Positions 42,561 to 54,712 of a DNA stretch of 64,000 nt are shown here, piece after piece. The notes beneath the pieces are model-generated. The model made no database searches. It worked only from the letters and a program-made list of their open reading frames with translations, and was not told the origin of the DNA. The stretch is from the NCBI RefSeq assembly GCF_040436345.1, contig NC_133220.1:7256436-7320435 (forward strand). Reading direction: 5' to 3'. Made by a program: the position numbers and the translations under genes. The stretch's first letter is position 1. Each line of letters opens with the position of its first letter. The stretch comes from Pagrus major (taxonomy: Eukaryota; Chordata; Actinopteri; Spariformes; Sparidae).

Positions 42561-45500
42561 CTATTTCACTCACAACCACACACATTGTTTCGTTTAGCAG
42601 ATGTTAGTATTTTACATCCATTAGCCTCTACCTGACTGAGCCCCAGTGTTCATAGCAGATGTCTTACATGAGTTTTTGTGATCTCTGCTGAGTGTTGGAG
42701 GGAGAATATGTGGAGGCTCTGGTTCCTGACAGAGGCACTCGGGATTGAAAGGCATTTGAAGTTAGGTGATGCTTTTCCCAGCAGGCTGGGAGATGATTAT
42801 CGACCAAATGCTGGTACATTTTCACTGTCGACATTAGTTTACTATACTCAGTACTTCAACCAACCATCATTCTGCTCTGGGTTGACTGGCTGCTAGCCGA
42901 TGTTGCTGAATTTTGGGACGCAGCATCCACTGTGACTGTTATGTCAAAGGTGAATTTTCTGCCCTTCAATAAGGCACTGGGAGTGACTCACAGTTGTTCT
43001 AAGAGTATTTATAAGTCATTTGAAGTATAGCGGCAATTTTGTTTAAGTATTTTTTCATTTGACGCCCAGATGAACTGGTGGATGAGAGGGGCAGGTTTCA
43101 AAAGTCTTCTGTCGAGCAGACGTGTTGGTTGGTTGGTTGGTTTCACCAAAACAAACTAAACAAAAGGAGGGGAAAAGAGAAATGTTTTCAGTTTGTCTTC
43201 CTTTTTGTAATTTGTTGTGTCTTCACTGGAAATCAGGAAGGATCCTAAGTTTTCTCACATTTTCTCATCATTAAAAATGATCTCAGAATCCTGTTTTTAC
43301 ACATTTATACATGTAATTTCAGAATTTATTCTCTGAATTATGACCTTTTCCCTCAGAATTCTTCCATTCCATGACATGGCTCTGGTCCAGCTCCATAAAT
43401 TTAAGATGTTTTACACCAGATACAAAAAGGCCAAGATGTGAGCACAGGCTTGGAAACAGCCATCAGCTACTAGTCTAATGCTGTTCAGGATTAATTTGTG
43501 CAGTAAATTTTTGTACTACGCAGGCAGCCAACTGTCAGTTGGCGTACAATGTAAGACATTTGTTTGGCTGATTTGAAAACGTTTGTGATGATGTTTCTTA
43601 ACTTGAGCTTCAGGCCTGTTTGTTCAATTATGTTAAAAAATGCAGCATTAGAAGGTTTTATCTCCCATCAGAACTCACCAGTGCTCTGTTCTCTTAAGTT
43701 GATGGCAAGAATTATCAATTTTTTTGTTTTGTCTCTTGAATTTCTCAGCTGTGATCAAACTGTTGTTCACCTTTAAAATAAAAATAAAAATGCACTTTGG
43801 GGGTGTGACAGTGCTTCATCGTCGCCTGTTCCTGACCATGGAAGTCGTTAATATTCTTATTTCCTGTGACGTGGAAAATGTTTGACACTCTGTAAAATTT
43901 GGTTTGACATTCTTTGAACCCACACTGGTTTCGCTACTTGTGCAAAGTTTGCAACGTTGGTGCTGAATGAAATGACAGGCACAAGAATGTTCTTCTAGTT
44001 CAGATATGGTTTAGCATTAAGGAGCATTTACTCCCTGTGAGTTATTCTTTGAGGGACTCTTAGCACTGCTGCCCCTGCAGGTTGGGATGAGCATGCCAAA
44101 CCGCCTTGTGTGCTTTCCAAAGGGTTCCTTCTGTGAGGAACCACCTGAATCCATGTTCATGTTATCATCTGTGAGAAACCCCCGTGTATTCCCCTGAAAA
44201 TTTTGTTTGAGATGTCTGGGACAAAATCACGTTACAGAAGACAAACGCATTATTGAGCGCTACCTCCGAAACAGTGCTTCAACTGAAGATCTTAACTCAC
44301 AGTTCACACATCTTAAAAGCATTCAAGGAGACATATTATGTCAATTTCCAGGTTCATAATTCTATTTTGGGTAACTACTATGCTACGAATATGTTTACAT
44401 GCTCTAATGTTAAATAAATATGCATCATGTTTTTTGTCATGCTGTGCAGTGCTGCAGCACTGTACTCGCCTTCTGTCTGAGATTCTGTTTTATCTCCTGT
44501 CTCTTTAAGGCCCCCCCTCCTAACAAGCCCAGTCTGTTTTGATTGGTTACCTCTCACAGGCCTGAACCACCACTGCTCACGTGTTTCCGTTAAATTCAGG
44601 GCATTTCTATCAAGTAAATTAACACACAGCAGCGACACACATACTGGTGAGGTGCCCGGATTAAAACACACTTCATTTAACAAGCAAGCCAGAGCTAACT
44701 GAGCTTGCGCTGCATTACAAACAGAAAAAGCGACCTGATTCAACCTGATTCAACAGGTTGAGCTGCAAAATAAACAGGAAAGCAACATAAGACAAGGCGA
44801 AACTCAAAGCTTCTAAGTTTGAAGTCAGGTCACAGACAGCCGGTATAGATCTATTCTTCAGCTCGTGCAGTAACTGGCCCTCGTTGGTAATGTAGTCCAT
44901 AACATCGGTAAAATTCACACATCCTTGAGCTTGGGAAGTTAGCTCAAACACACGCTTCAATCATTTAACAATTGCTGAGTGGTCTGTGGCCAAAACCTGA
45001 TTGACTTGCCGAATCCCGAGTTTTCTGACCTAGGCAGCCCACAAAACCTGAATCGTAACAGTTTTAGGGTTGGTAGGCTCTCCAAATGTATACACACAAG
45101 CACTGACAAAGTAAGTTTTTCATAATATGTCTCCTTTTTAAATGTGGATGAATGCTCTGTAAAAAAGCCAGTGAGCAGACTTTGGTTTAAGATTTTTCAG
45201 TTAAACTACATTTTAATTCTTCCTTTTTTCCAGAAAAGAAAAAAACAAGTGTCAGAAATATTGACTACATGAACCATATGTTAAGGTCTAGGTAAATAAA
45301 CCACCATTAGGACAGTAGAAAACTGTGAAAAAGATGCAACAAAAAAATAAAACTGGATTTCCAAACATCTGTTTCATGTTTAAATGCTGTGGAATCTGTT
45401 ACAGGCCACTTGGTAGAAATAACTAATCAGATTTAAAGTGGAAATATGTGCTTTCTGACTTTAGATCCATTCACCATGAATTAGCAGTCTGTTCCCCTCT

Positions 45501-45760
45501 TTTAAACTGAGGCGACAGTTGTGTTTGTTGGTCGGCCCTGCAGATTTCCACATCTCTGTTCTGGTGAAATTTTACGTTCTGGAAGAGTCTCTCGGTTTCC
45601 TCGCGCCCCTCTCCGATGTGTCTATACAGTCATGTCTCCACCAACAATTCCCTTTTCTAGATCTTCTTTCTGTTAGTCTTGTTTGTGCAACACTTGTATT
45701 ATAATGTATTTCCTACATGATCTTTGAAAAGTTTTTTGTTCAATAAAACTGATATGAAAA
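42561..45760 (+). other. 3' UTR of the ccdc71-family gene and flank
   Basis: No other coding exon is seen. Two clusters of AATAAA occur: near 43777-43790 (several overlapping signals) and at about 45743 (caataaaactga). The 3' UTR is therefore either about 1.2 kb or about 3.2 kb. Confidence 0.5.
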
Positions 45761-47040
45761 GAATCTGTTGGGTTTTTTTTTTTAAAGATATCGAATGCTG
45801 AGAAAGTTACACTCCGTTATCATGTGATCAGCCTGTTTGTGTTCATAGCTCCCTGACTCACCAGGCTAAAAGTCAGTGTCACTGTGCTGTTGTTGAGCAT
45901 CTGGGAATTGAACCTTTTTCTTTTCCAACAGTGTTGATAGACCTGAAACAACTAAGGGATTAGCCAGTCGACAGGAATTAATCAACAATGCTTATAATCA
46001 AGTCAGTGTCATTTTTTTCTGACAAAAGCGCATTAATTATTGAATCCAACTTGTTGTTTGAAAGGATTTGCTGCCTGTCTTATTCTCTTGTGACAGGAAA
46101 CTGAATATGTTTGAGTTTCGGGCTGCTTGTCTGACAGAATAAGCACATTTTGAAGACGTCACACTGGGCTTGAGAGGAAAATAAAAGGCATTTTATTTTA
46201 TTTTGACATTTTATAGACTACTTCTTGAAGGAAAGGTCCAGATTTTTCCAGTTTTCTCACAAGAGGAAACCATCCTTGAAGGTGAAAATTGATTTCTGAT
46301 GTGGTGATTTAAATTATGTATAGAAAAATCTCAAACTGTCTTTTTTTTTTTTTTACAAGATTGAATTTGGAAGATATTTCTTGATCTTGATAAAAGATTA
46401 GAATGTGGCTGCAGAATCAGTGACATGTTTTAAATCACTTCTCATAACATCTGCACACCATTTTATATTTATATCAAAGGGGAATTCAGGTATTTTGGGC
46501 CTTATATTTACAGATTCTGCAAAAGTTTCAAAATCGGTCCTGTAGATCCCCTCAGCTGGCTGCAGTGTGATCCTATAGGGCAACTCTGACACTGACAGGC
46601 TGAGATTGTTACTCTGTCTAACAACAGTACAGCAACAATCTTTTATGGGGATGGACCTTTTTGTTGAAAGTAAGATCCTTTTTGTAACTAGAAACAAAAA
46701 TATTGCTGAAGGAGGTGTCTCACTCTCAAAATTGGCAAGGTCATTAAAGTTGTTGTCTCATCTAGATTGTCAAAATTGGTTGCATAGGGACGCTGCAGTA
46801 GCTCAGTTGGTTAAAATACATTTAGACATCTGGAGATAAACAATGTAGACGCATCAGCCTTAAAGAGAGTTTTAAAAAATGTTTCAATATGGTTAAAACA
46901 TTGATATATATAAAGTAAAAAAATGTAACTTCAAAGGTTTAAAAATATGTAGAAATATGAGTCTTAATTTTTATAGTTCATAAGTCAGTTCGTAGTTCAT
47001 GCAAAGTAACATAGTTTGTTTGAAATGTGCCTGAGTCAGT
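45761..47040. other. Gene-poor stretch
   Basis: AT-rich, no exons recognised. A segment at 46797-46824 (gcagtagctcagttggttaa) resembles a pol III A box and may be the remnant of a tRNA-derived repeat, but no B box is evident. Confidence 0.4.
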
Positions 47041-47051
47041 GAGCCTTGCAC

Positions 47052-47152
47052 GCATAGACATAATAAAGATAATTTACATAATAATTATTATTAATAATAA
47101 TAATTATAATAATAATTTATATATATAATTACATAATTTATTATGTCTATGC
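47052..47152. repeat. Perfect 16-bp inverted repeat flanking an AT-rich core
   Basis: The arm gcatagacataataaa (47052-47067) is the exact inverse of tttattatgtctatgc (47137-47152). The 69-bp core consists almost only of A and T and is itself partly self-complementary (taattatta units), so the whole could form a hairpin of about 100 nt. Confidence 0.9.
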
Positions 47153-47789
47153 CTGCACCTGTATTCAGCCCTACAGTCTAACTTGCTTTACAACCCAATA
47201 TGTCAATCATTTGTTTTCTTTATTTTAATTGGAACGTCCTAAAACAAACAGCCAACCCAATTCCATTCTCAGGTAGAGGGGCGGGGCTTAGTCGTAGCTG
47301 CTAGTCCCGGGTGAGATGCAGATTATCACCGCAGAGTGAACATGAAAATTAACGAGTCATAAAGTCTACAAACTGCAGGGATTGACGACCGGTTATCCTA
47401 AGGGTTTTGATGTTAATGATCTACAAGAGGTAAATATGAGTGTTTGTATGGTTTTATATACTGTGACTACATGTTATAGTGGAAAACGATGTGTGTCGCT
47501 AATCGCAATTAGCCATTAGCCTAGCATAACTGTCAATAGCTTTGCTTTCAAACTGTTAGCTTTGCATTTTTAAGACATTGGAGAAAACAAGCTACTGTAA
47601 AAATCGCCAAGAAATAGCATATGGACTTCTTGAGTATATTTTCTTTATCTTATTGGAGGCACCACCATTTATAATTTGTAAATACAGGTTAACGCGCCAT
47701 TAATTTAAAAAACGTACCCAGGGCCCCGCCCATAGTACTACTACACAGACCCGGTAAGTATAACCTTATATAGCTACATGGGACAGGTG

Positions 47790-48075
47790 CTACACGAGAT
47801 TTATGTCTCTGGTTACAAAAATGATCTTATTATTAAACAAAAAGCGCTCTCTGTAGGAATCACTTCCCCAGACCATCACTGACCCACCTCCAAACTGGTC
47901 ATGCTGGATGATGTCATAGGCAGCACAATGTCCACCACGCCATCTCCAGACTCTTTCACATGTGCTCAGTGTGAACCCGCTCTCATCGGTGAAGAGAACG
48001 TTTTCAGTGATGTCAGCACTTAAAATATCAATCTCAGCCTGTGAGTGACAAAAACAAGCGCTTTTACTGGACATA
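47790..48075 (-). mobile_element. Tc1-like transposase fragment
   Basis: The minus-strand frame contains NVLFTDESGFTLSTCERVWR followed by CAAYDIIQHDQFGGGSVMVWG. This is the second catalytic-Asp region (FTDES) and the following GGSVMVWG motif of Tc1-type transposases. It is truncated on both sides and abuts a Penelope-like fragment. Confidence 0.85.
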
Positions 48076-48104
48076 ACTTTGATAGTCCTAGTTGCCTCAA
48101 AGGA

Positions 48105-48330
48105 TCACATTGCAGCCATGTTGTTGCAGGGGCAGGACACATGTGAGCTCTGAGTCTCAGAGACATTAGGACCCAGCCGGGCTTTCATGTGGGTTGCTAA
48201 GGGTAGGTGAGCCCAGGTGTGAATGGTTGTTAAGCTGTCTGGGGAGGGAACTCGGTACTGCATTGTAGTTGGGTGATAAGTAATGTCGTAGGCCACCTCC
48301 TCCTAAGTAAAATATAAGTCCTATCCTATA
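48105..48330 (-). mobile_element. Penelope-like retroelement 3' fragment
   Basis: On the minus strand it encodes GGGGLRHYLSPNYNAVPSSL, a motif typical of the C-terminal end of fish Penelope-like elements. The 117 bp at 48187-48303 are near-identical to 32149-32265 in the same orientation. Confidence 0.6.
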
Positions 48331-49063
48331 CCCACCAGAATGACCACATAGTTGAATCACCACCTCAACAGTTAGAACAAAAACTTGCCATGACTGGTCA
48401 CATTCTGATGACACTGTGGGTTGGTCAGTACATTCGTTCGCTCTGGGCAGTTTCACCATGAAATCTGTGATGGAGTTGATTTCCAGATGAGTCAGTGGAG
48501 AATTCATTCCCAGGGTGTTTAAGGAAATCTGATGCTACTCCGCCAAGGCGGAGGCTTACCTGTGTGCCTCTGGGGAGTCGATGCTTTGTGCTTTCTGATG
48601 GAGCCTGAAAAATGAGAATACCCACCCATGTTTTTCAGTTCTTTAGTGATCAGTGTTTGCCCTCCATATGTTGTGGTTTTCAGTGATCTGGCCACATCTG
48701 GACTGCAGCTTCCATCTCTGTTCAGGGAGGAACTGGTTCACACTTTCCCAAAGGTCTTGACTCATAAGATGACAGGTCTTCGTTCCTGTGAGAAAACTGA
48801 CCAAGTGGTTTGGGTCATGCAAGAAACAAATCTGTATTGCCTTTTTAAAAACATTAAATGTATCAAATACATCACAGAATGGAAGATTAACTCCAGTAAC
48901 TGCTGAAGAAAGTGACAGTTTAACACATTTTTCAGGTAGTTTTGGAGACTTTTAAACACTTTGGGCAAGGCAAGATATCAATAATTGTGAATGAACTTTG
49001 ATATATATCTTGTTTTAACTCCTCACTACTCAAAACTCAGCAGTAAGTGGGGAAGTTGAGAGA

Positions 49064-49081
49064 CCCTAACCCTAACCCTAA
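49064..49081. repeat. Short interstitial telomere-like repeat, (CCCTAA)3
   Basis: There are three exact CCCTAA units. The run is too short to imply a chromosome fusion. Confidence 0.8.
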
Positions 49082-49659
49082 CTTTACGCAGCCCTTCTGT
49101 ATTTTGTCATGGCCCCAGTGTTTGAGTCCTAATGTGTAAATGTGTGCTGGTGCTGACCACTGTTACTCAGACTCAGTGGTTGCCCATAGTGCAACACCAC
49201 AACAACTATGAACAATGAAGGAAAAGTTGATTGTTGTGGTCAGCAGCTCTCTATGACAAGCTACTAAGGTTACAACAAGAAAAACAGCAGCTTAACTACG
49301 TTGTTGAAAGCCGGTATAGTGACAGAGTGGGGAAATAACAGTCAGAGCTCAGTAGGCAAGTCATGTGCGTAACACTTAAAGTCCCTACGAAGCAGCTGCT
49401 TTGGCATAGTTACGCGTCTCCTGTGAAAACAGGCAGCAGCCAATAACGTGGAATGTACGATACGCCCGACCCCAACCACTAAACACTGTGTCGCCCAAGT
49501 TGACTCTCCCCGGACTGGCAGCTCCCAGTGAACACGGCCAGACCAGGACTGAAACACACCGCCTCTGAGAAGATCGAGGCTATTTTGACGAGGAATACAG
49601 CACCAAGGTTGGAACCTGGCAACCTGGGGCTGAGTCAGCAAGTGCCCCTTACCCAGCTA

Positions 49660-49770
49660 ACGGCAGCTAACTACATTAAGCAGCAGTTCGAGCTTACTTT
49701 AGCAACAATGCTATCTGTCTATCAGGAAACTTCGTAAATCACCTCGGTACTCCAGCTGGCCTCTGTCGTC
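49660..49770 (+). repeat. Dispersed repeat segment (partner at 51360-51460)
   Basis: Shared words are ctttagcaacaatgctatctgtc versus ctttagcagcacagctactgttatctgtc, then taaatcacctcggtactcca in both. The element class is unknown. Confidence 0.55.
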
Positions 49771-50875
49771 GTTCTCAGAGGTCGCTTACGGCTTCGGTCC
49801 GGAGGTGTTTATGCAGAAGCTGCTGGTTATCAGTGGGTTTGTTAGCAGTTACTTTAGCAACAAGTAAATAGAATACCATAAAAACACCTTCAACACAGCT
49901 TTTTTTTGCCATTGTTGGGCCTGATACTGGCGTACAGTTGAGATCTGGAGGGAGACATACAGTTTGTGATCAAAACACTTCAACAGCAATTTTAACTTTT
50001 GGGGACTTGAACCCGACAGCAAGCTTCACCCACTGCTCACACATACAGGCTCGAACGCTGGGACGTGACAGGATGCCGGTCATTTTTGAGTTGAACCTTG
50101 AATGCAGTCACCGAGCAGCAGCGGCGATACCAATACGATAAGATATTTTGAACAAAAGCTCGAAACAACAAACTCGAAACTCCCGTTGTTTGAACATCAA
50201 CAGACAAACTGAAGCCTCGACAGAAATGAATCACTTTCCAACAGCCCTTAGCGTCGCCAATAGCAACACTCTCTCCCTCCACCTAGATAATGGACTCATT
50301 TGTTGAAGTCTGTCTTTCACCACCTGTCATCCTCTCTTCTCTCGACCGCAGCTGCTTCCTCATCACTTTTTGTGATTAAATCTCAGAGGTTTAGCGAGGT
50401 CTGTGGTGTTGCCACAGCACCTCACAGTCCTCCCACACACAGCGTCCTTTCTGAGAACTGAAAAAGCTCCACACACAAATGTGTTTGTGGTCGGCCATCA
50501 GCGTCAACTCTCAGTAGCGCCTCATGCATTTATATACCTGTAGTTTGCACATGATTATGACAGGCAGTAGTAGTTCCTATCACTCTGTTGGTTAGACGAG
50601 ATCCTAGTGTTTGTATAGTTACTTTCTACTGTGTCTCTGTTGATGGTAAAACAAACATTTACCCCAAAAACCTGTCTTTAAATATCAATCTTTTAATATG
50701 AGAATCGATCCTAGAGCGGAAATGTTTGGGATTGGAAGTATCAGTGTTTCCGTATCAATCCACATTTGACTCATGCAGATGTTTTGACGTGGGGAAGCGA
50801 CAACCGGCTGACCAATTCGATTCCCTCGTGTAACAGAAGTACAGAGTTGTTTTCTACTACGTTCGACTTTGTTAA

Positions 50876-51240
50876 AGGGCCAGTCTGTAGGATTTATCGG
50901 CATCTAGCAGTAAGGTTACTAATTGCAACATTACCATTTTAATGCCATAATTGGTGCATTTATGCATGTTTTTTTTAAACATGGTAAACCTGCTCAAAAT
51001 AGGCTGTTGACGTCTTTCCCATTGCCAGTAGACGAGTTTACCTTTCTGTTTTTTTCTTGTGTGTGTCGCACAGATGCCAGTGACAATGTTGCTGTGGTTG
51101 CTTTTTATATCTTTTACGTCAGTCAGTCTTTCAAACCTTATGCTGACTGAACGATGTTGGAACGCTGCTTGCACAGAGATGAATGTCAAAGTCTGTGAAG
51201 AGAAAACATTCGAGGTGATGAATAAATGGTGTTTTTATTA
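50876..51240. mobile_element. MITE-like repeat
   Basis: It begins ttaaagggccagtctgtagg, followed by atttatcggcatctagcagtaag and attgcaac. This is close to the start of a common fish non-autonomous DNA repeat (agggccagtgtgtaggattt). It ends near aaatggtgtttttattaagg. The family is not named. Confidence 0.45.
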
Positions 51241-54200
51241 AGGTAGTCATGCAGTGTAGGTTTGGAAGGGACCATCTGTGTAATAATCAGTGTCCCACAG
51301 AAGAAGGAGTTAAGGAAGATATAAAAGTGGAAGTTTTACTGTGTTCAATTTTAACTACACTTAATTTCATTTAGCAGCAGTTACAGTTGCTTTAGCAGCA
51401 CAGCTACTGTTATCTGTCGACCAGGAATCTCCATAAATCACCTCGGTACTCCAGCCAAAATCAATTAGTTCAGCTCCTGGTTCGGCTTGTGTTCTGTGTT
51501 TGGTAACAATAAATCCATTTCATGTCAGATTCTGAGCAGTTATCTTATTGAAGACTACGAATTGCGTGGCTGAAAATCTGATCCCATTTGGTCCTATCGC
51601 TACTAGTTTGCTGATGTCTTGGTAGCCAGCTAGCTAACATTACATACTTGTTCCTGATTTGTGCATGACAGTCTCGAAAAAATGACACCATTGGTCTGTA
51701 GAATAGTAAGATTACTTCCCAATAACCTCGCTTTCACTGTGCTGTCTGGTCTGCCACCGGGTTCGATTCTCTCCCCTGCAAAAAATAAGGTCAAATTAGG
51801 GCACAAAGGAAGCGTGTCTGCCATTGTGCAACCAAAACAGGAAGAGGCATCGTTGTCCCTGGTCATGACCATCAGGTAACGATGGAACAACTGGAATAAC
51901 TGGAAACTCAGCACTGCAAAAGACAAAGAACACAGCTGATGGAGGAGGTGAAGAGGGAGAGTGATTAAAAAAGGGTGAAAGGACGGCCAGTCACTTGATG
52001 GAGAGCACTGGTGTTACGTCGAGGTCTGTTACCTCGCAGATATGTGCTTCCTCTAACTAGCGAGACGGTTCAAACGACATTCGGGTGTTTCAGTCTGCCT
52101 TGTCTCACGGTTGTGTTTTGCTCAGGACAGTAGCCAAGCTGCTAACGGTAGCCATGTTGTTAATGCTGTGTTTGCTACAGCTGAGCCAACAGGGAAACCG
52201 TAGGAGGAGGGAACGTTGAAAAGTTGTCTGTTTCCAGTTGTAGCGTCTGTTTACGCCATCGAGGACTACAGATGATGTATGAGGGTGTTGAATGGTTGTC
52301 CCGTTACTACGACCCGTCGTAAACTGCGTTCTAGGGAACGAAGGGTCGGGGTAAAAATTGGAAATGGGATTGAGCCACGAATGAGAAAAACCGAAAAATA
52401 CAGAGAAATAAACGACTTTGTTGTGTGCGAGCTTGTGCCACATGAGAAATTAACCGTCCAATCAGAGCAGAGTATGTAAATTCGGTGCTCAGTGCAAACA
52501 TGCCTGCAAGCCTCAGACTAATGAGGAAGAAGAGAGAGACTGACTGTGTATGTGTGAATGCACCAGAGGAGATCAGCTCTTCCGTTTCCTCTGCACAGAA
52601 ACCAGCTGTCACACTCTGCTCCGTGTTGTCTCAGCTGATCATCAGACATGATCAGGACGTTACGTCAGACACGAGGTCGGGCATGAACCAACAACACCAG
52701 TTTTAAATGGGATCTGCAGTGGCGGCAGCCAGCCTGCAGCGATGGAGGTCGGGGTCTGTGGTCTTCACTGCCCCCTCCTTTCTCCCCCACAGCGTTGCTT
52801 CTCAGGCAGAACCATTTCCAAGCTGCTCTGCTCTGCAGCCAGCGCTGCCGCTCAGCTCTTTGTGTGTTGGGGGAAGGGAGCCCAGCAGGCGGAGAAACAG
52901 CCGTAACAGTAACCTCCACAGCTGCTCGCTCTCCATTTTGGATTGGTTACCTCATCACAGATATTCTAATCTCAATATGGCGTCCATGTAACAATTACAC
53001 TTGATGTTCAATGAGTGCAATGCTTTGTACTGAACAATCACACCAATAAACCGTCAGACAGCCACATGGACAGCAGAGGGAGGAGGTCAGCCTTTGTCTC
53101 GAATGGCAGCAGCAGAGGTGAAAAGCGATTTAAAGTGAAGGTCTACAGACAGAGGAAGCATTTGGGGTTTTGGGGCGCAGCAGAATAACAACAGTCTCTG
53201 TTTCTGCCTGGAGATTCAAAAGAGACAGAAGAAGACACAAACTGGCTCCTTCCATCATAAACAACATGGCTGCTTTCACAAAGAACCCGAGTGCAAACCT
53301 GAGCGTGAGAAAGAAAAAAACCTGCTGGCTGTGTAAACAAAACACGTTTCTTCTGTTTAGACAGCACTGAGGAGAAGCAGAATTGAGAGAAGAACAGATG
53401 TGGAGGCCAACGAGAGACACAGGCACATCAAATACACTCAGCGACGAGACTGAAGCAGACGTCTGTGGTTTTGATTTAAACAAAGCGGGTAAATATTCAG
53501 CTCCGGCAGCAGAGACGTGAAGAGAAAAGCCAACAAAGGATCAAAACTTCATGTTTTTTTATTGGAACACCATCAGGCTCGGCTTTAACAGCTGTTGCCA
53601 TCATATGTTTCAAGTCGAGGGAATTTTATTTATAAAGTGCTAAATCGTAACAGAAGTTATCTCAGGGCACTTTTCATGTGACCAGATCTGGAAACGATCT
53701 CTGCTGAGACAACAACTCCCACCATTAGAAAGCACTCGGTGACAGCAGCAGAGAAAAACTCCCTTTAAACGGGCAGAAACCTTCAGCCAGGCAGCGGGGG
53801 GGGCGACCATCTGCCTTGGACCAGGACTGAAACCGATAATTACTTTAACAATCAATCTATCTTTTGATTACTAGCCATGCTAGCAGCATGATGCTAGGGA
53901 TGGTGGTGTTGGTGGTCCATCACTTTGGTTCAGACTGAAATATCTCAACAGTTATAAGATGGATTGCGATGAAACATTGCTGTGAAACATTTTAGAGTTG
54001 CAACACCTGGGGCAAATTCAAGTCTCATGACACTGACACACCTTCCCATGTGTGTGAATGCGTTAAGGAGCTTTGTCTGTTAAGACAGCAAAGTGTGACC
54101 TTTTACCAGTTCCCTGTAAAATCTGCCTTGCATTCAGTCTGAACGCACCATTTTGTTTTTCCAATGAAGGGTCCAGAAAATAGAGAAAAATGTCTTGATG

Positions 54201-54487
54201 ACTTTGTTTGGCATTTTATTCTTAATCAGTGACTTTTGGTACTTTAGTTGACTGGCTGTCTGCTGGGATGCAGCTCAGGATGAGGTAGAGTCTTATGGGT
54301 TCAGCTTTTTGTTTTGTTGGAGTAGTTTATAAAAGCACAGCCCAGAGAAGCAGTAACCTCTTTGAGTCTCTCCTGGTCGCTCAGGAACTACTCAGAGCCA
54401 AGAAGTCGTCCGGCACAAACTGTTTTTACATCAGTTTTTGGACTGGATTGAACAAACAGACATAATGTGTTAATTAGTAAACTAGCA

Positions 54488-54712
54488 CCAGATGGTTTAT
54501 TACACAGGAAGCTTTAGGGAACCCACACTAGAAACAGTTTGGAAAAGGGCAGGCACTTTTAAAAAATACTTTTTTATAGGTGATATAGGTGATTGGACGA
54601 ACCATCTGTCTATAACTGTTTGTCGCGGGCTAACCTCAACCAGTCAGATCAGCAGTAGGTGAGAGCTACCACCAGTGGAACCAGTTGGTAAATCAAACTC
54701 TGGCCAGAGTCG
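54488..54712 (+). repeat. Dispersed repeat, copy 2 (partner at 21452-21665)
   Basis: It shares aaaagggcaggcactttta, ccatctgtctat, caaccagtcagatca and ccagttggtaaatcaaactc with the first copy, in the same orientation. Confidence 0.6.

Noticed and set aside
48628-48906. Plus-strand 92-codon frame with FSDLATSGLQLPSLF
   Set aside because: No motif recognised, no splice context, and it lies in repeat-rich sequence.
49064-49081. Telomere-like CCCTAA run as a chromosome fusion site
   Set aside because: Three units occur often by chance or by repair insertion. There is no head-to-head array.
52279-53004. Cluster of short frames on both strands at about 52.3-53.0 kb
   Set aside because: GC-moderate sequence with no conserved motif; the frames overlap on both strands and lack paired splice sites.
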